Source: Luteithermobacter gelatinilyticus (lineage in GTDB: Bacteria > Pseudomonadota > Alphaproteobacteria > Sphingomonadales > Emcibacteraceae). From it: a DNA stretch of 64,000 bases. The first letter of the stretch is position 1, and the number at the start of each line of letters is the position of its first letter. The notes under the pieces were generated by a model, which worked only from the letters and a program-made list of their open reading frames with translations, was not told where the DNA came from and made no database searches. The translations under genes and the position numbers were made by a program. This document shows positions 17,886 to 25,928 of this stretch, piece by piece. The stretch lies in assembly GCF_005849285.1 (NCBI RefSeq), contig NZ_CP040517.1, forward strand, positions 1,060,501-1,124,500, in the 5' to 3' direction.

Positions 17886-17921
17886 GTTGCAGCCGGGCCT
17901 CAATTTCTGAAGTCTGCGAAT
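17886..17921 (+). repeat. Solitary degenerate CRISPR repeat beside tracrRNA
   Basis: It is in array orientation and matches the repeat at 25 of its first 27 positions, but its 3' end is replaced (TCTGCGAAT instead of TGCTATGAT), so the embedded -10 box is lost. It is 5 kb from the array and no second repeat follows. Loss of the promoter end with preservation of the pairing end suggests selection for pairing. Confidence 0.8.
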
Positions 17922-17966
17922 TGGGTCGGGGCCACAGAGCCAAACCCGACATATGGCGTTTCTGCC

Positions 17967-17996
17967 TTGACAATATATTGGCGAGTTGGTTACAGT
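17967..17996 (+). promoter_or_regulatory. tracrRNA promoter
   Basis: Consensus TTGACA (17967-17972), 18 nt, TACAGT (17991-17996). Initiation near 18003 would place the anti-repeat at the RNA 5' end, as expected for short tracrRNA. Confidence 0.75.
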
Positions 17997-18002
17997 TCTC
18001 TC

Positions 18003-18105
18003 ACTTAATAGTATTTCAGAAATTGAGGTCTGGATGTTAACAAGCTTCTGTTTGTAACAGAAAGACAGCACAAGATTAAAAGGCGGGCTCCGGCCTGCCT
18101 TTTTT
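18003..18105 (+). ncRNA. tracrRNA
   Basis: The anti-repeat (18012-18036) carries TTCAGAAATTGAGG, complementary to the array repeat, followed by a bulged region, an AAGCTTCTGTTTGTAACAG segment able to form a small hairpin, and a strong terminator. Length is about 100 nt. It is transcribed divergently from cas9 and pairs with the plus-strand array transcript so that Cas9 and RNase III can process crRNA, as known for type II systems. Confidence 0.88.
18081..18105 (+). terminator. Bidirectional terminator shared by tracrRNA and tRNA-Arg
   Basis: The stem GGCGGGC / GCCTGCC (18082-18088 with 18093-18099, one G-T pair) with a TCCG loop is followed by six T on the plus strand. On the minus strand the same stem is followed by TTTT, so it can also stop the convergent tRNA transcript. 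Confidence 0.85.
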
Positions 18106-18158
18106 ATGGCCTTTTATATCAGAATGACATACCAGCCAGATCAAATTTACGGGGAGAT

Positions 18159-18235
<77 letters not shown>

Positions 18236-18538
18236 TTCGTCGTTATCCGGGGCCGCTGTTGGGTCCCGTTCGGACAGGATGGGCGGAGACTACTTAAAAA
18301 TATTCCCGAGTGCAACGGTAAATTTACCGGAGGGAATAAATTTATGCGCCGGAGGCCTTTCCCGCTCTGCGTTTCCTATATCCCGCCCTATCTCCGCCTT
18401 ATAATATCCAAGTATCTCAGGGGGAAGGGAGCTTTGGTTTCTCCATAAAAAAACGGCCCCCCTGCGTGGGAGGCCGCCTGAAATGATCTGAAATGGTCTC
18501 AGAACTGGCTGGAAATTTTCCCCCAGTCCGCGACGATG
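18236..18538. other. Intergenic region between tRNA-Arg and the BI-1 gene
   Basis: It holds the tRNA promoter region and, at 18447-18479, a minus-strand terminator (CGGCCTCCC / GGGGGGCCG followed by seven T) that ends the BI-1-like gene. I see no gene in the rest. Confidence 0.6.
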
Positions 18539-19282
18539 TTATTCCCGATTGCCGAGGAAACGCAACAGGAACAGGAACATGTTGATGAAGTCGAGATAGA
18601 GCGCCAGAGCGCCCATGATGGCCTTTTTCTTTGCCGTTTCCTCATGATCATCTTCCAGATACATCAGTTTGATTTTCTGGGTGTCATAAGCGGTCAGTCC
18701 CGCGAAAATCAGCACCCCGGCCACGGAAATCACAAATTCCATAGCGGAAGACTGCATGAAGATATTCACGATTGAGGCGATGATCAGCCCAAACAGCCCC
18801 ATAATCAGGAAAGAGCCCATCCCGCTGAGATTCTTTTTCGTGGTGTAGCCGAACAGGCTGAGTGCGCCGAAGGCGGCGGCAGTCACGAAAAAGGTGCGGG
18901 CGATACTGGCGCCTGTATACATCAGCAGCACCGACGACAGGGACATGCCCAGAAGTCCGGCATAGACCCAGAAGATCGCCTGCGCGGTGGAAGCCTGCAG
19001 ATGATTGATGCGGAAGCTCAGAAAAAACACCAGCGCCAGCGGCGCAAAGACAATAATCAGACCCGGCAGGCTATAGCCGATCTCGCCGGCGGGACCCGTG
19101 GCATACATCAGGTTGAACAAGGCCGGGACGTGGGCGGTTACATAGGCGGCAAGCCCGGTCAGCACCAGCGCCGAAGCCATATAATTGTACACAGTCAGCA
19201 TATAGCTGCGCAAACCCTCGTCAACTTCGGCCGCGGTACGCGCCCCGGTGGTTGGAGAATAGCGAGTGTTATAGTCTACCAT
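18539..19282 (-). CDS. Bax inhibitor-1/YccA family inner-membrane protein
   Basis: The 247-residue protein has seven hydrophobic segments starting with SYMLTVYNYMASALVLTG and the family end LMYLEDDHEETAKKKAIMGALALYLDFINMFLFLLRFLG. Homologues such as YccA modulate the FtsH protease, and others form pH-sensitive calcium leak channels. AGGGATAG precedes the ATG. It stands alone, with its own terminator at 18447-18479. Confidence 0.92.
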   Translation of the reverse strand: MVDYNTRYSPTTGARTAAEVDEGLRSYMLTVYNYMASALVLTGLAAYVTAHVPALFNLMYATGPAGEIGYSLPGLIIVFAPLALVFFLSFRINHLQASTAQAIFWVYAGLLGMSLSSVLLMYTGASIARTFFVTAAAFGALSLFGYTTKKNLSGMGSFLIMGLFGLIIASIVNIFMQSSAMEFVISVAGVLIFAGLTAYDTQKIKLMYLEDDHEETAKKKAIMGALALYLDFINMFLFLLRFLGNRE

Positions 19283-19304
19283 TGAGTCTATCCCTAGTCA
19301 GTTT

Positions 19305-19336
19305 AATCAGTTGTTTGGCCCAAATCAGTTGTTTGG
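19305..19336. repeat. Duplicated 14-mer upstream of the BI-1 gene
   Basis: AATCAGTTGTTTGG occurs at 19305-19318 and 19323-19336, an 18-bp period, just upstream of the BI-1 ribosome site. Confidence 0.7.
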
Positions 19337-19454
19337 TTGTGAGTTCCATACTTTGTCGTGATCATATATTGGCATAAGCCGTATGAATTTCAAGAGAAAG
19401 CGGTGCGCCGGTGGCGAAAGAGTGATGTTCTGAAAAAAGCGGACCTCTGCGGGG

Positions 19455-19946
19455 TTACAACCCATGGGTGCGGCGGAGGTGATTTAACAGGCCACGTGCC
19501 CCGCGGTCCACGATGTCGAAAACCCGCTCGAAACCTTCCGGGCCGCCAAAATAGGGGTCCGGGACTTCGGTAATGCCGGGGCAGTCTTCAGCAAAACTCA
19601 TGAACAGGTGGAGCTTGTCGTGATAGCGGCTGTGGCTCATGCGTTTGAGGTGTTTGAGGTTTTCCCGGTCCATGGCCAGAAGATAGTCAAAATCCGCAAA
19701 ATCCTGCATCGAGACCTGGCGCGCGCGCAAGTCGCGCAGGTCCACCCCGTAGTGCAGGGCAATCTTCGTGGCGCGCGGGTCGGGGCGTTCGCCCACATGA
19801 TATCCGCTGGTGCCCGCCGAATCGATGTACAGGTGATGCAAAAGTCCGTCTTGGATGCCCGCCTCATTGACATGTTTGCGAAACACACCCTCGGCAGTGG
19901 GGGAACGACAGATATTGCCCATACATACAAATAGGACTTTCAGCAT
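19455..19946 (-). CDS. Low-molecular-weight protein-tyrosine phosphatase
   Basis: The catalytic P-loop VCMGNICRSP starts at residue 7 and the general acid loop PDPYFGG is near residue 130. The 163 residues are the usual length. It removes phosphate from protein tyrosines and small aryl phosphates in the cytoplasm. AAGGAT lies in front of the ATG. It is divergent from the sir2 gene with about 120 bp between. Confidence 0.93.
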   Translation of the reverse strand: MLKVLFVCMGNICRSPTAEGVFRKHVNEAGIQDGLLHHLYIDSAGTSGYHVGERPDPRATKIALHYGVDLRDLRARQVSMQDFADFDYLLAMDRENLKHLKRMSHSRYHDKLHLFMSFAEDCPGITEVPDPYFGGPEGFERVFDIVDRGARGLLNHLRRTHGL

Positions 19947-20068
19947 CGGTAAAAATATCCTTCAAAGATGGCCCTAACTGGCCCATAGTTATATAGAGAT
20001 TGGTGGGCAAAGCTCAAGATACAACACTGTTTTTTGATCTGGTTCCAGAAAAGGGAAGTCACGCCGGG

Positions 20069-20854
20069 ATGACGGATATATTGAGGACACATACAAAAGT
20101 GCCGAAAAATAGAAAATGGAACGTTAGGCGCATCGTAATCCTGACCGGATCGGGCATTTCTGCGGAATCCGGCCTGCATACCTTTCGCGACAAGGGGGGG
20201 CTGTGGGAAAAATACGACCTGATGGAACTGGCGACGCCGGAGGCTTTTGCGCGCAACCCGGCGCGGGTGCATGAATTCTATAATCTGCGCCGGGCCGGAC
20301 TGAGGGAGGTGAGTCCCAATGCCGCCCATGAGGCGCTGGTGCGCCTCGAACGAGAGTTTCCCGGGGACGTGTTCCTGATTACCCAGAATGTGGATGACCT
20401 GCATGAACGGGCAGGCAGCCGCACCCTGTATCATATGCATGGCGAACTATGCAAAATTCGCTGTACAGTTTGTGGCGTGGTGAAAAACTGGTCCCGGGAG
20501 TTGACAGTGACAACGCCGTGCCCGGCCTGCGACACCAGCGGAACATTGCGTCCCCATATTGTCTGGTTCGGGGAGGTGCCATTTTATATGACGGAAATTG
20601 AGGCTTTGCTCAGGGAATGCGACCTGTTTTTATCCATTGGTACCTCGGGGACGGTGTATCCGGCTGCGGGGTTTGCGGCCCGGGCAAAGGCGGGCGGGGC
20701 CCGCACGGTGGAACTGAATCTGGAGCCGTCCCAAGGGCAGGGAACGGAGCGGGAGGTGGATCAGGGAGAGCTGTTTGATGAAGGATATTATGGTCCGGCG
20801 ACACGGGTTGTCCCGGCCTTTGTGGATGAATTGTTGAAGGAGACGACGGAATGA
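20069..20854 (+). CDS. cobB: Sir2 family NAD-dependent protein deacylase
   Basis: Sir2 signatures in order: VILTGSGISAESGLHTFRD near residue 25, TQNVDDLHERAG, the catalytic HMHGEL, a zinc site of two Cys pairs (CTVCG and CPACD), then IGTSGTVYPAAGF. The Tyr/Arg pair of the CobB desuccinylase class appears as EFYNLRR. I chose ATG 20069 with GGGAAG upstream; TTG 20000 would add 23 residues unlike the family. It overlaps the next gene by 4 nt, so the two are cotranslated. Confidence 0.9.
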   Translation: MTDILRTHTKVPKNRKWNVRRIVILTGSGISAESGLHTFRDKGGLWEKYDLMELATPEAFARNPARVHEFYNLRRAGLREVSPNAAHEALVRLEREFPGDVFLITQNVDDLHERAGSRTLYHMHGELCKIRCTVCGVVKNWSRELTVTTPCPACDTSGTLRPHIVWFGEVPFYMTEIEALLRECDLFLSIGTSGTVYPAAGFAARAKAGGARTVELNLEPSQGQGTEREVDQGELFDEGYYGPATRVVPAFVDELLKETTE

Positions 20855-21150
20855 AACTGACGGATGCGGAAATTAGGGAAGCGCTGGCGGAACTGCCGGG
20901 CTGGAGCCTTGCCGGGGCCCGCGAAGCGATCAGCCGGACCTATAAGTTTGAGGACTTCAATCAGGCCTTCGGTTTTATGGCCCATGTGGCGCTCAAGGCG
21001 GAACGGATGAATCACCATCCTGAATGGTTTAATGTCTATAACCGAGTGGACGTGACGCTTACCACACATGACGCCGGCGGACTGACCCTGAATGACATCA
21101 AGTTGGCGCGTTATATGAACCATGCGGCCAGCCGGTATTTGAGGGAATAA
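20851..21150 (+). CDS. phhB: Pterin-4a-carbinolamine dehydratase
   Basis: The 99 residues carry the family core AFGFMAHVALKAERMNHHPEWFNVYNRV, with the catalytic histidines in NHHPEW, followed by TTHDAGGLTLNDIKLA. It dehydrates the 4a-hydroxy pterin formed by aromatic amino-acid hydroxylases; no hydroxylase gene lies in the window. The start overlaps the sir2 stop (ATGA) and AAGGAG lies upstream. Confidence 0.93.
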   Translation: MKLTDAEIREALAELPGWSLAGAREAISRTYKFEDFNQAFGFMAHVALKAERMNHHPEWFNVYNRVDVTLTTHDAGGLTLNDIKLARYMNHAASRYLRE

Positions 21151-21169
21151 AAAATAACCCGAATAAAAA

Positions 21170-21188
21170 TGGCCCCAAAAAGGGGCCA
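21170..21188. terminator. Bidirectional terminator between phhB and the SDR gene
   Basis: TGGCCCC / GGGGCCA with a five-base A loop. The minus-strand tail is TTTTTATT, the plus-strand tail GAATTTT. The genes on both sides converge here. Confidence 0.75.
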
Positions 21189-21228
21189 GAATTTTACAGA
21201 ATTTCACAGAATTTCACAGGGGGGCGGC

Positions 21229-21993
21229 TTATTTGGGCGCCATACGCAGGGCTCCGTCAAGGCGAATAGTCTCCCCATTCAGCATGCGGTTTTCGATAAT
21301 ATGCCGGGCGAGAGCGGCATATTCTTCGGGTTTGCCCAGACGGCTGGGGAACGGCACGCTGGCACCGAGGGAATCCTGCACTTCCTGCGGCAGGCCGAGC
21401 AACATGGGCGTGCCGAAAATGCCGGGGGCGATGGTGCAGATGCGGATGCCCAGCTTGGACAGGTCCCGGGCAATGGGCAGGGTCATACCGGCAATGGCGG
21501 CCTTGGATGAGGCATAGGCCACCTGGCCGATCTGGCCGTCAAAGGCGGCAATGGAGGCGGTGTTGACAATCACGCCGCGTTCGCCGTCTTCCAGGGCCTT
21601 GAGCCCGGCCATGCGGGCGGCAGCCAAGCGCAGTGTGTTGAAACTGCCAATCAGATTGACTTCAATGACTTTTTTATACAGCGCCAGGTCATGGGGGACA
21701 TTGTCCCGGCCGACAGTTTTCTGGGCAGGGGCAATGCCGGCACAGTTGACCAGGATGCGCGCCTCGCCGTGCGCTGCGGCGGCCTGATCCAGGGCGGCGA
21801 TGACGCTGTCTTCCGACGCGACATCCACCTCGAAAAACTTGCCCCCGATATCTTTGGCGACCTGTTCGCCACCTTCCCGGTTCAGATCGAAAACGGAAAC
21901 CTTTGCGCCGCGGGCCGCAAGATCCCGGGCGACGGCTTCGCCAAGCCCGGAGGCGGCCCCGGTAACGATGGCGGCCATATCTTTAATATCCAT
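21229..21993 (-). CDS. SDR oxidoreductase, 3-hydroxyacyl-CoA dehydrogenase type
   Basis: A Rossmann start [16 protein letters not shown] (TGxxxGxG), the acidic VFDLNRE for NAD preference, NCAG, and a YASSK active site give a complete classical short-chain dehydrogenase of 254 residues. The segment [25 protein letters not shown] resembles the HSD17B10 / type II 3-hydroxyacyl-CoA dehydrogenases, so fatty-acid or isoleucine breakdown is likely. AGAGGGAT precedes ATG. No beta-oxidation genes are adjacent. Confidence 0.88.
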   Translation of the reverse strand: MDIKDMAAIVTGAASGLGEAVARDLAARGAKVSVFDLNREGGEQVAKDIGGKFFEVDVASEDSVIAALDQAAAAHGEARILVNCAGIAPAQKTVGRDNVPHDLALYKKVIEVNLIGSFNTLRLAAARMAGLKALEDGERGVIVNTASIAAFDGQIGQVAYASSKAAIAGMTLPIARDLSKLGIRICTIAPGIFGTPMLLGLPQEVQDSLGASVPFPSRLGKPEEYAALARHIIENRMLNGETIRLDGALRMAPK

Positions 21994-22094
21994 GTTATCC
22001 CTCTTTCAAGATCTACTGTTGCAGCTGATATGTTACTCGTTGGTAACCCGTATAACTCATCATGATGAAATTGTCGAGCTATAGTTTTGGCCGT

Positions 22095-23009
22095 TTATTG
22101 CAACGGGTCAGGAGGAGTGCGCGGGGGCAATTGGGTGCGGGAAAGCCGGCTCTGCCGCCAGGCAATAAACAGGGTGGACAGGATAATCACTGCCGTGCCG
22201 GCCCAGGTGTAAGAATCCGGAACTTCGCCGAACGCCACATACCCAACCAAGGCGACAAATACGATGCGCAGATAATCAAACGGGGCGACAAGGGTGGCTT
22301 CCCCGTAGTGGTAGGCCCGTATAATGCAGTATTGGGTGAATCCTGAGGTGGCGGCCAGTCCCAGAAGCCATAATAGATTTTCCCCGGTTGGCGTAATCCA
22401 GTTCAGCAGGGCAAAGGGCAGGCACACTATAACCAGCGCCATATTGCCATAGATCATCATGGTGCCCACCCGGTCGGTCTTGGTCAGCTTCTTGGTAATG
22501 ATGGCATTGACGGAGGAGGCGATGGTTGCCGCCAGCAGAAACATCATGGCTGGGTGGGTTCCGCTGCCGGGTCTGAGGATGATCAAAATACCCAAAAACC
22601 CGGCAAACGTGGCCAGCGTGCGGGGCAAGCGCACTGCTTCCCCAAGAAACAGGGCGGCCAGCACCACCAGAAACAGCGGGCGTGTAAACTGCATGGCGGT
22701 CACCTGGACCAGTGGCAGATACATGATGGCGGTGAAATTGGCCATTACAATCACACACATCAGCAAACTGCGGGTGGCAATCAGCCCGGGCCGGGCAGGT
22801 TTCAGAAGGGCGGGGCTGAATTGTCGGGACAGCAGCACGGCCAACAGAACAATGACCGCAGAGCGCAAGAACACAACTTCGAAAATGCCAAGGGATTGAC
22901 CCGTCTTGCGGATGAATATTGTGCCTGCCGCCATGTTGACACCGGCCAGTATCATAAAAAGAATGCCAGTCAGATTATGGCGTGCGGTTTGGTCCTGTAT
23001 CCCGTTCAC
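22095..23009 (-). CDS. EamA/DMT family transporter (first of three in tandem)
   Basis: Ten membrane segments in two EamA repeats, with GVNMAAGTIFIRKTG at the start and PDSYTWAGTAVIILSTLF near the end. I set the start at GTG 23009, which overlaps the upstream transporter stop (GTGA) and has GGAGAAAGG in front. A longer frame would run through the neighbour. Exporters of this family move amino acids, nucleotides or metabolites; the substrate here is unknown. Confidence 0.85.
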   Translation of the reverse strand: MNGIQDQTARHNLTGILFMILAGVNMAAGTIFIRKTGQSLGIFEVVFLRSAVIVLLAVLLSRQFSPALLKPARPGLIATRSLLMCVIVMANFTAIMYLPLVQVTAMQFTRPLFLVVLAALFLGEAVRLPRTLATFAGFLGILIILRPGSGTHPAMMFLLAATIASSVNAIITKKLTKTDRVGTMMIYGNMALVIVCLPFALLNWITPTGENLLWLLGLAATSGFTQYCIIRAYHYGEATLVAPFDYLRIVFVALVGYVAFGEVPDSYTWAGTAVIILSTLFIAWRQSRLSRTQLPPRTPPDPLQ

Positions 23010-23992
23010 AGCCTTTCTCCCGGGGTTCGGGCGCAGATTCCCTCGCAGACTTCCCCGCTGATTTCCCTGCTGTGTGGCCTTGTCTTGTCTGTGGCCTTGT
23101 CGGGGGCGGCGGAAGCCTTGTTCCGCAGACGTTCGCGATGGGCCGCATACAGGGCGCTGCCGGCAATAAGGGAGGCCCCGATCCAAGTATAGATATCGGT
23201 TGCTTCATCAAAAAACAAATAGCCGATCAGAGCCGAAAAAATCAGTCGGGAGAAATCAAAGGGCATCAGCGCGCTGGCTTCGGCTTCGCTAAAGGCTTTG
23301 CTCATGCAGATCTGGGCAATACTGGCCAAGCCGCCGATCAGAACCAGGACCATCAGCTGCCCGGGACCAGGCCAGGTCCAGACCGGCAAGGCAAACACAA
23401 ATGTAACAGGCAGCGCACAAAGCAGGGCATAGGCAGTGATCACATGGGGTTTTTCGGTGCGGGCCAGAAACCGCACACAAATGGTGGTAACGGCAATGGT
23501 GATGGCTGACAGCAGCGCAGCGACGGTGCCGCTGTTGATGGCCATCTGGCCCGGCCGCAGCAGCACCAGCATGCCGATGAACCCAAATAGAATGGCAAAA
23601 ATACGTGGCAGGCGGATTTTTTCCCCAAGCACCAGCACGGCACCTATGGTGGCAAAAATCGGGGCCGCAAAGCTGTAGGACATGACGTCTGCGAGCGGGA
23701 TCACGGTCACAGCGTAAAAGGTGCATATAATGGTGAATGAAGAAGCCAGTCCCCGCAGCAAGTGGATGCCAGGTTTTCGGGTTTTCAGGCCCTCTCTCAG
23801 CCCGGTTGTGCGGAAAAATGGCAGCATGATCAGCAAGGCGATCACAGTGCGATAAAAAGCGGTTAAAAAAGGATGTACATCATCGGACACATAACGGATC
23901 AGCCCGCCCATGACGGAAAAACTCAGGCAGCTGATCAGCATGTATAGGGTGCCGAGCGGAACATTGTTTTTTTGCGGCGGGATGATGGTCAT
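23006..23992 (-). CDS. EamA/DMT family transporter (second of three)
   Basis: About ten membrane helices in two EamA units (TLYMLISCLSFSVMGG and PLADVMSYSFAAPIFATIGAV), then an unusual hydrophilic C-terminal tail of about 40 residues rich in Lys, Arg and Asp. It is clearly related to both neighbours. It overlaps the next gene by 4 nt, so the two are translationally coupled. Confidence 0.88.
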   Translation of the reverse strand: MTIIPPQKNNVPLGTLYMLISCLSFSVMGGLIRYVSDDVHPFLTAFYRTVIALLIMLPFFRTTGLREGLKTRKPGIHLLRGLASSFTIICTFYAVTVIPLADVMSYSFAAPIFATIGAVLVLGEKIRLPRIFAILFGFIGMLVLLRPGQMAINSGTVAALLSAITIAVTTICVRFLARTEKPHVITAYALLCALPVTFVFALPVWTWPGPGQLMVLVLIGGLASIAQICMSKAFSEAEASALMPFDFSRLIFSALIGYLFFDEATDIYTWIGASLIAGSALYAAHRERLRNKASAAPDKATDKTRPHSREISGEVCEGICARTPGERL

Positions 23993-24080
23993 GCGGGATA
24001 CAATCCGGGGTTTGGCTTCTGGTGGCCGGTTTCGGGGCGCGGGAATTTAACCCTACTGTTTGTCCCGTATTTTGTCAAAA

Positions 24081-24977
24081 TCACAATTTGCTTTGATTGG
24101 CCTGATGCCTTTTGCGATTTTCCCGGTACACCACATAGACGGAACTGCCCAGAATGATCAGGCCGCCCAGATAGGTCAGACCGTCCAGCGCATCTGTGAA
24201 TAAGAAATATCCTATCAGGGAAGCAAAGATCAGTCGGGTGAAATCCACGGGCAACAACGCCGTCATGTCGGCTTTGGATAAGGCGCCGGCTAGGCAGAAA
24301 TGCGCCAGACCGGAACATAATCCCATAAACAGCAGCAAAGGTATCTGATCCCAGCGGGGCCATTGCCAGTAAAACAGCGCGATGAAAAAACTGATGGGCA
24401 GCCCGAACAAATATCCGTAAAGAGTCACGATGCCCGGATGGTCCCGGCGGGTGAGAATCTTGATGGTAATCAATGTCCCGGCAAAGGCGGCCGCGGAAGC
24501 CAGTGCCGCCAGCATGCCGGCATTGATGTCCTGAAATCCGGGACGCAGCAGAATCAGCACACCTGTGAAACCGCAGGCCACGCCAAGCAGGCGCGGCAGG
24601 CGGATGGCCTCGCCCAGGAATATGGCGGCGAGAAGAGTTGCAAACAAGGGAGCGGCGTAACTGTAGGCGACGGCGTCGGCGAGCGGGATATGACTCACAG
24701 CGTAGAAGGCGCCAAAAACCGAAGTAATATTTAAAACCGCCCGGAGCAGATAGAGGGGGCGGGGGGCGGCCCGGATGGTGCCAAGATCCAATTTGCAGAG
24801 ACTTGGGAGAATAAATAACAACCCAAACAAGGTGCGATAAAAAACCAGCACAAAGGGGTGCAGATCCATTGACAACTGCCGAACAGAAACCCACAGTAGA
24901 GCATAAAAGAGGGCATAGCCGAGCATCAAAGTCAGGGCAACGCCATAGGCGCGTTTTGGGGGAGCAAGCGGCGACAT
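24081..24977 (-). CDS. EamA/DMT family transporter (third of three)
   Basis: The 298 residues carry the same two-unit EamA plan (YALFYALLWVSVRQLS and PLADAVAYSYAAPLFATLLAA). The PLAD(A/V)xxYSxAAPxFAT block shared with the second transporter shows descent by duplication. It is the first gene of the run on the minus strand, 88 nt before the second. No dedicated regulator is adjacent. Confidence 0.88.
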   Translation of the reverse strand: MSPLAPPKRAYGVALTLMLGYALFYALLWVSVRQLSMDLHPFVLVFYRTLFGLLFILPSLCKLDLGTIRAAPRPLYLLRAVLNITSVFGAFYAVSHIPLADAVAYSYAAPLFATLLAAIFLGEAIRLPRLLGVACGFTGVLILLRPGFQDINAGMLAALASAAAFAGTLITIKILTRRDHPGIVTLYGYLFGLPISFFIALFYWQWPRWDQIPLLLFMGLCSGLAHFCLAGALSKADMTALLPVDFTRLIFASLIGYFLFTDALDGLTYLGGLIILGSSVYVVYRENRKRHQANQSKL

Positions 24978-25069
24978 GACCGTAACAGAACCTGTTGTTG
25001 GTGCGGGATCAGGATGAGATCCCTACTATCCGTTTTTTTGTCAAAAAGTCAAAAACTCAAAGAAACTAA

Positions 25070-25160
25070 AGAGTATACATGATGTATTGAGTATATATAA
25101 ATCATGTTATAATCGTATAATACTAATATTATACTCATAAAATATTGACTTTTTAGGGGT
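25070..25160. promoter_or_regulatory. AT-rich island with palindrome and -10-like boxes
   Basis: This very AT-rich stretch contains several TATAAT-like strings and a 7-bp inverted repeat GTATAAT / ATTATAC with 6 nt between (25115-25134). It lies between the divergent EamA transporter and small-gene cluster and is a good place for a repressor to act on the latter. Confidence 0.5.
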
Positions 25161-25230
25161 TCTCTTATATATTGTGTTCGTTAGGCGCTTCTGTCACAAT
25201 TGCGTGTGGGTGGCATAAAGGAAAACAGGA

Positions 25231-25485
25231 ATGCCCGACGCGGACGAGGAACAGCCCAACCCTTTTGGGGGGTGGAGGGAGTTTGAAGGCCCGGACCGGC
25301 CTTTGGACGGGATGACGCGAGAGCCTGAGGAAGTGTCGGCGGAGGGTCCATCCGATTCTGTAACTAAAGAAATTCTGCGAATTCTTTTTGGAAGAGCTCC
25401 CCGCGCACAAAACGCAAGACGGCAAAAGGCGGGCTACAGATTGGGACGGGAGATACGACGAGTGCTGTTCGATGATTGGATATGA
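25231..25485 (+). CDS. Small acidic protein of unknown function
   Basis: I do not recognise the family. The 84 residues begin with an acidic proline-rich stretch (MPDADEEQPNPFGGWREFEGPD) and end with a basic helix (RRQKAGYRLGREIRRVLFDDWI). AGGAAAACAGGA stands before ATG. It is followed 12 nt later by a second small gene, so the two may form a unit. No toxin or antitoxin family can be named. Confidence 0.6.
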   Translation: MPDADEEQPNPFGGWREFEGPDRPLDGMTREPEEVSAEGPSDSVTKEILRILFGRAPRAQNARRQKAGYRLGREIRRVLFDDWI

Positions 25486-25497
25486 GGTGTTTTGCCA

Positions 25498-25782
25498 ATG
25501 AAGCGATATCAGATTGACATGACGCCGGCGGGGGTGAAGCGGCTTGAGGAACTGAAAGCGGCAATTGACGCCACTTCCAACAAGGATTTGTTTGATGAGG
25601 CGCTGACCCTTCTGGATTGGGCGGTCACCCAGGTGCAGAACGGGCGCATTATTGCGTCCATTGATGAAAAGAAGAACAGTTTTCGCGAATTGTCCATGCC
25701 GGGACTGGAAAAGGCCCGGCGTATGGCGCGCGAAACGGGAACAGAAGCCGAAACCTCCGCAACGGCGGTGGCGGAACGCTGA
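25498..25782 (+). CDS. Small protein with a possible ribbon-helix-helix fold
   Basis: The first 50 residues read YQIDMTPAGVKRLEELKAAI followed by SNKDLFDEALTLLDWAVTQV: a strand and two helices in the order of ribbon-helix-helix DNA-binding proteins. The remaining 45 residues are charged and contain no known motif. ATG 25498 has GAGGTG 9 nt upstream; a TTG six bases earlier is less likely. DNA binding, perhaps to the AT-rich palindrome upstream, is inference from the pattern only. Confidence 0.6.
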   Translation: MKRYQIDMTPAGVKRLEELKAAIDATSNKDLFDEALTLLDWAVTQVQNGRIIASIDEKKNSFRELSMPGLEKARRMARETGTEAETSATAVAER

Positions 25783-25928
25783 CCGGAACGGGAAGCCGGC
25801 TTGAGATATAATTTTTTTCGGCATGTAATTTTATCTTTCCCCTCTAGGGGGCATCAGGGGAGGGTGCCATAAAGGCGACGACGCAAACGGAAGAAGCCTC
25901 GAAAATCAGACGAGAGCCGGAGACGGAT

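Larger units (their letters stand above)
17846..18105 (+). ncRNA. Candidate natural single-guide RNA (long-form tracrRNA)
   Basis: Read as one RNA the segment contains, in order: a 12-nt guide-like sequence (17874-17885), a repeat-like part (17886-17911), a loop of about 100 nt with a GTCGGG/CCCGAC hairpin (17925-17950), the anti-repeat (18012-18036), the tracrRNA tail and the terminator. Repeat-like and anti-repeat parts share a perfect 14-bp stem (17898-17911 with 18015-18028). This is the layout of tracr-L of Streptococcus pyogenes, which guides Cas9 to repress its own promoter with 11 nt of complementarity. Transcription from upstream is inferred only from promoter resemblance. Confidence 0.45.

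Noticed and set aside
22018-22027. GTTGCAGCTG matching the start of the CRISPR repeat (also TTGCAGCTGG at the pepF end near 30247)
   Set aside because: Only about 10 nt match, without the rest of the repeat; expected by chance or codon content.
23010-23186. N-terminal extension of the first EamA gene
   Set aside because: It reads through the neighbouring transporter gene out of frame; the GTGA overlap start at 23009 explains the gene better.
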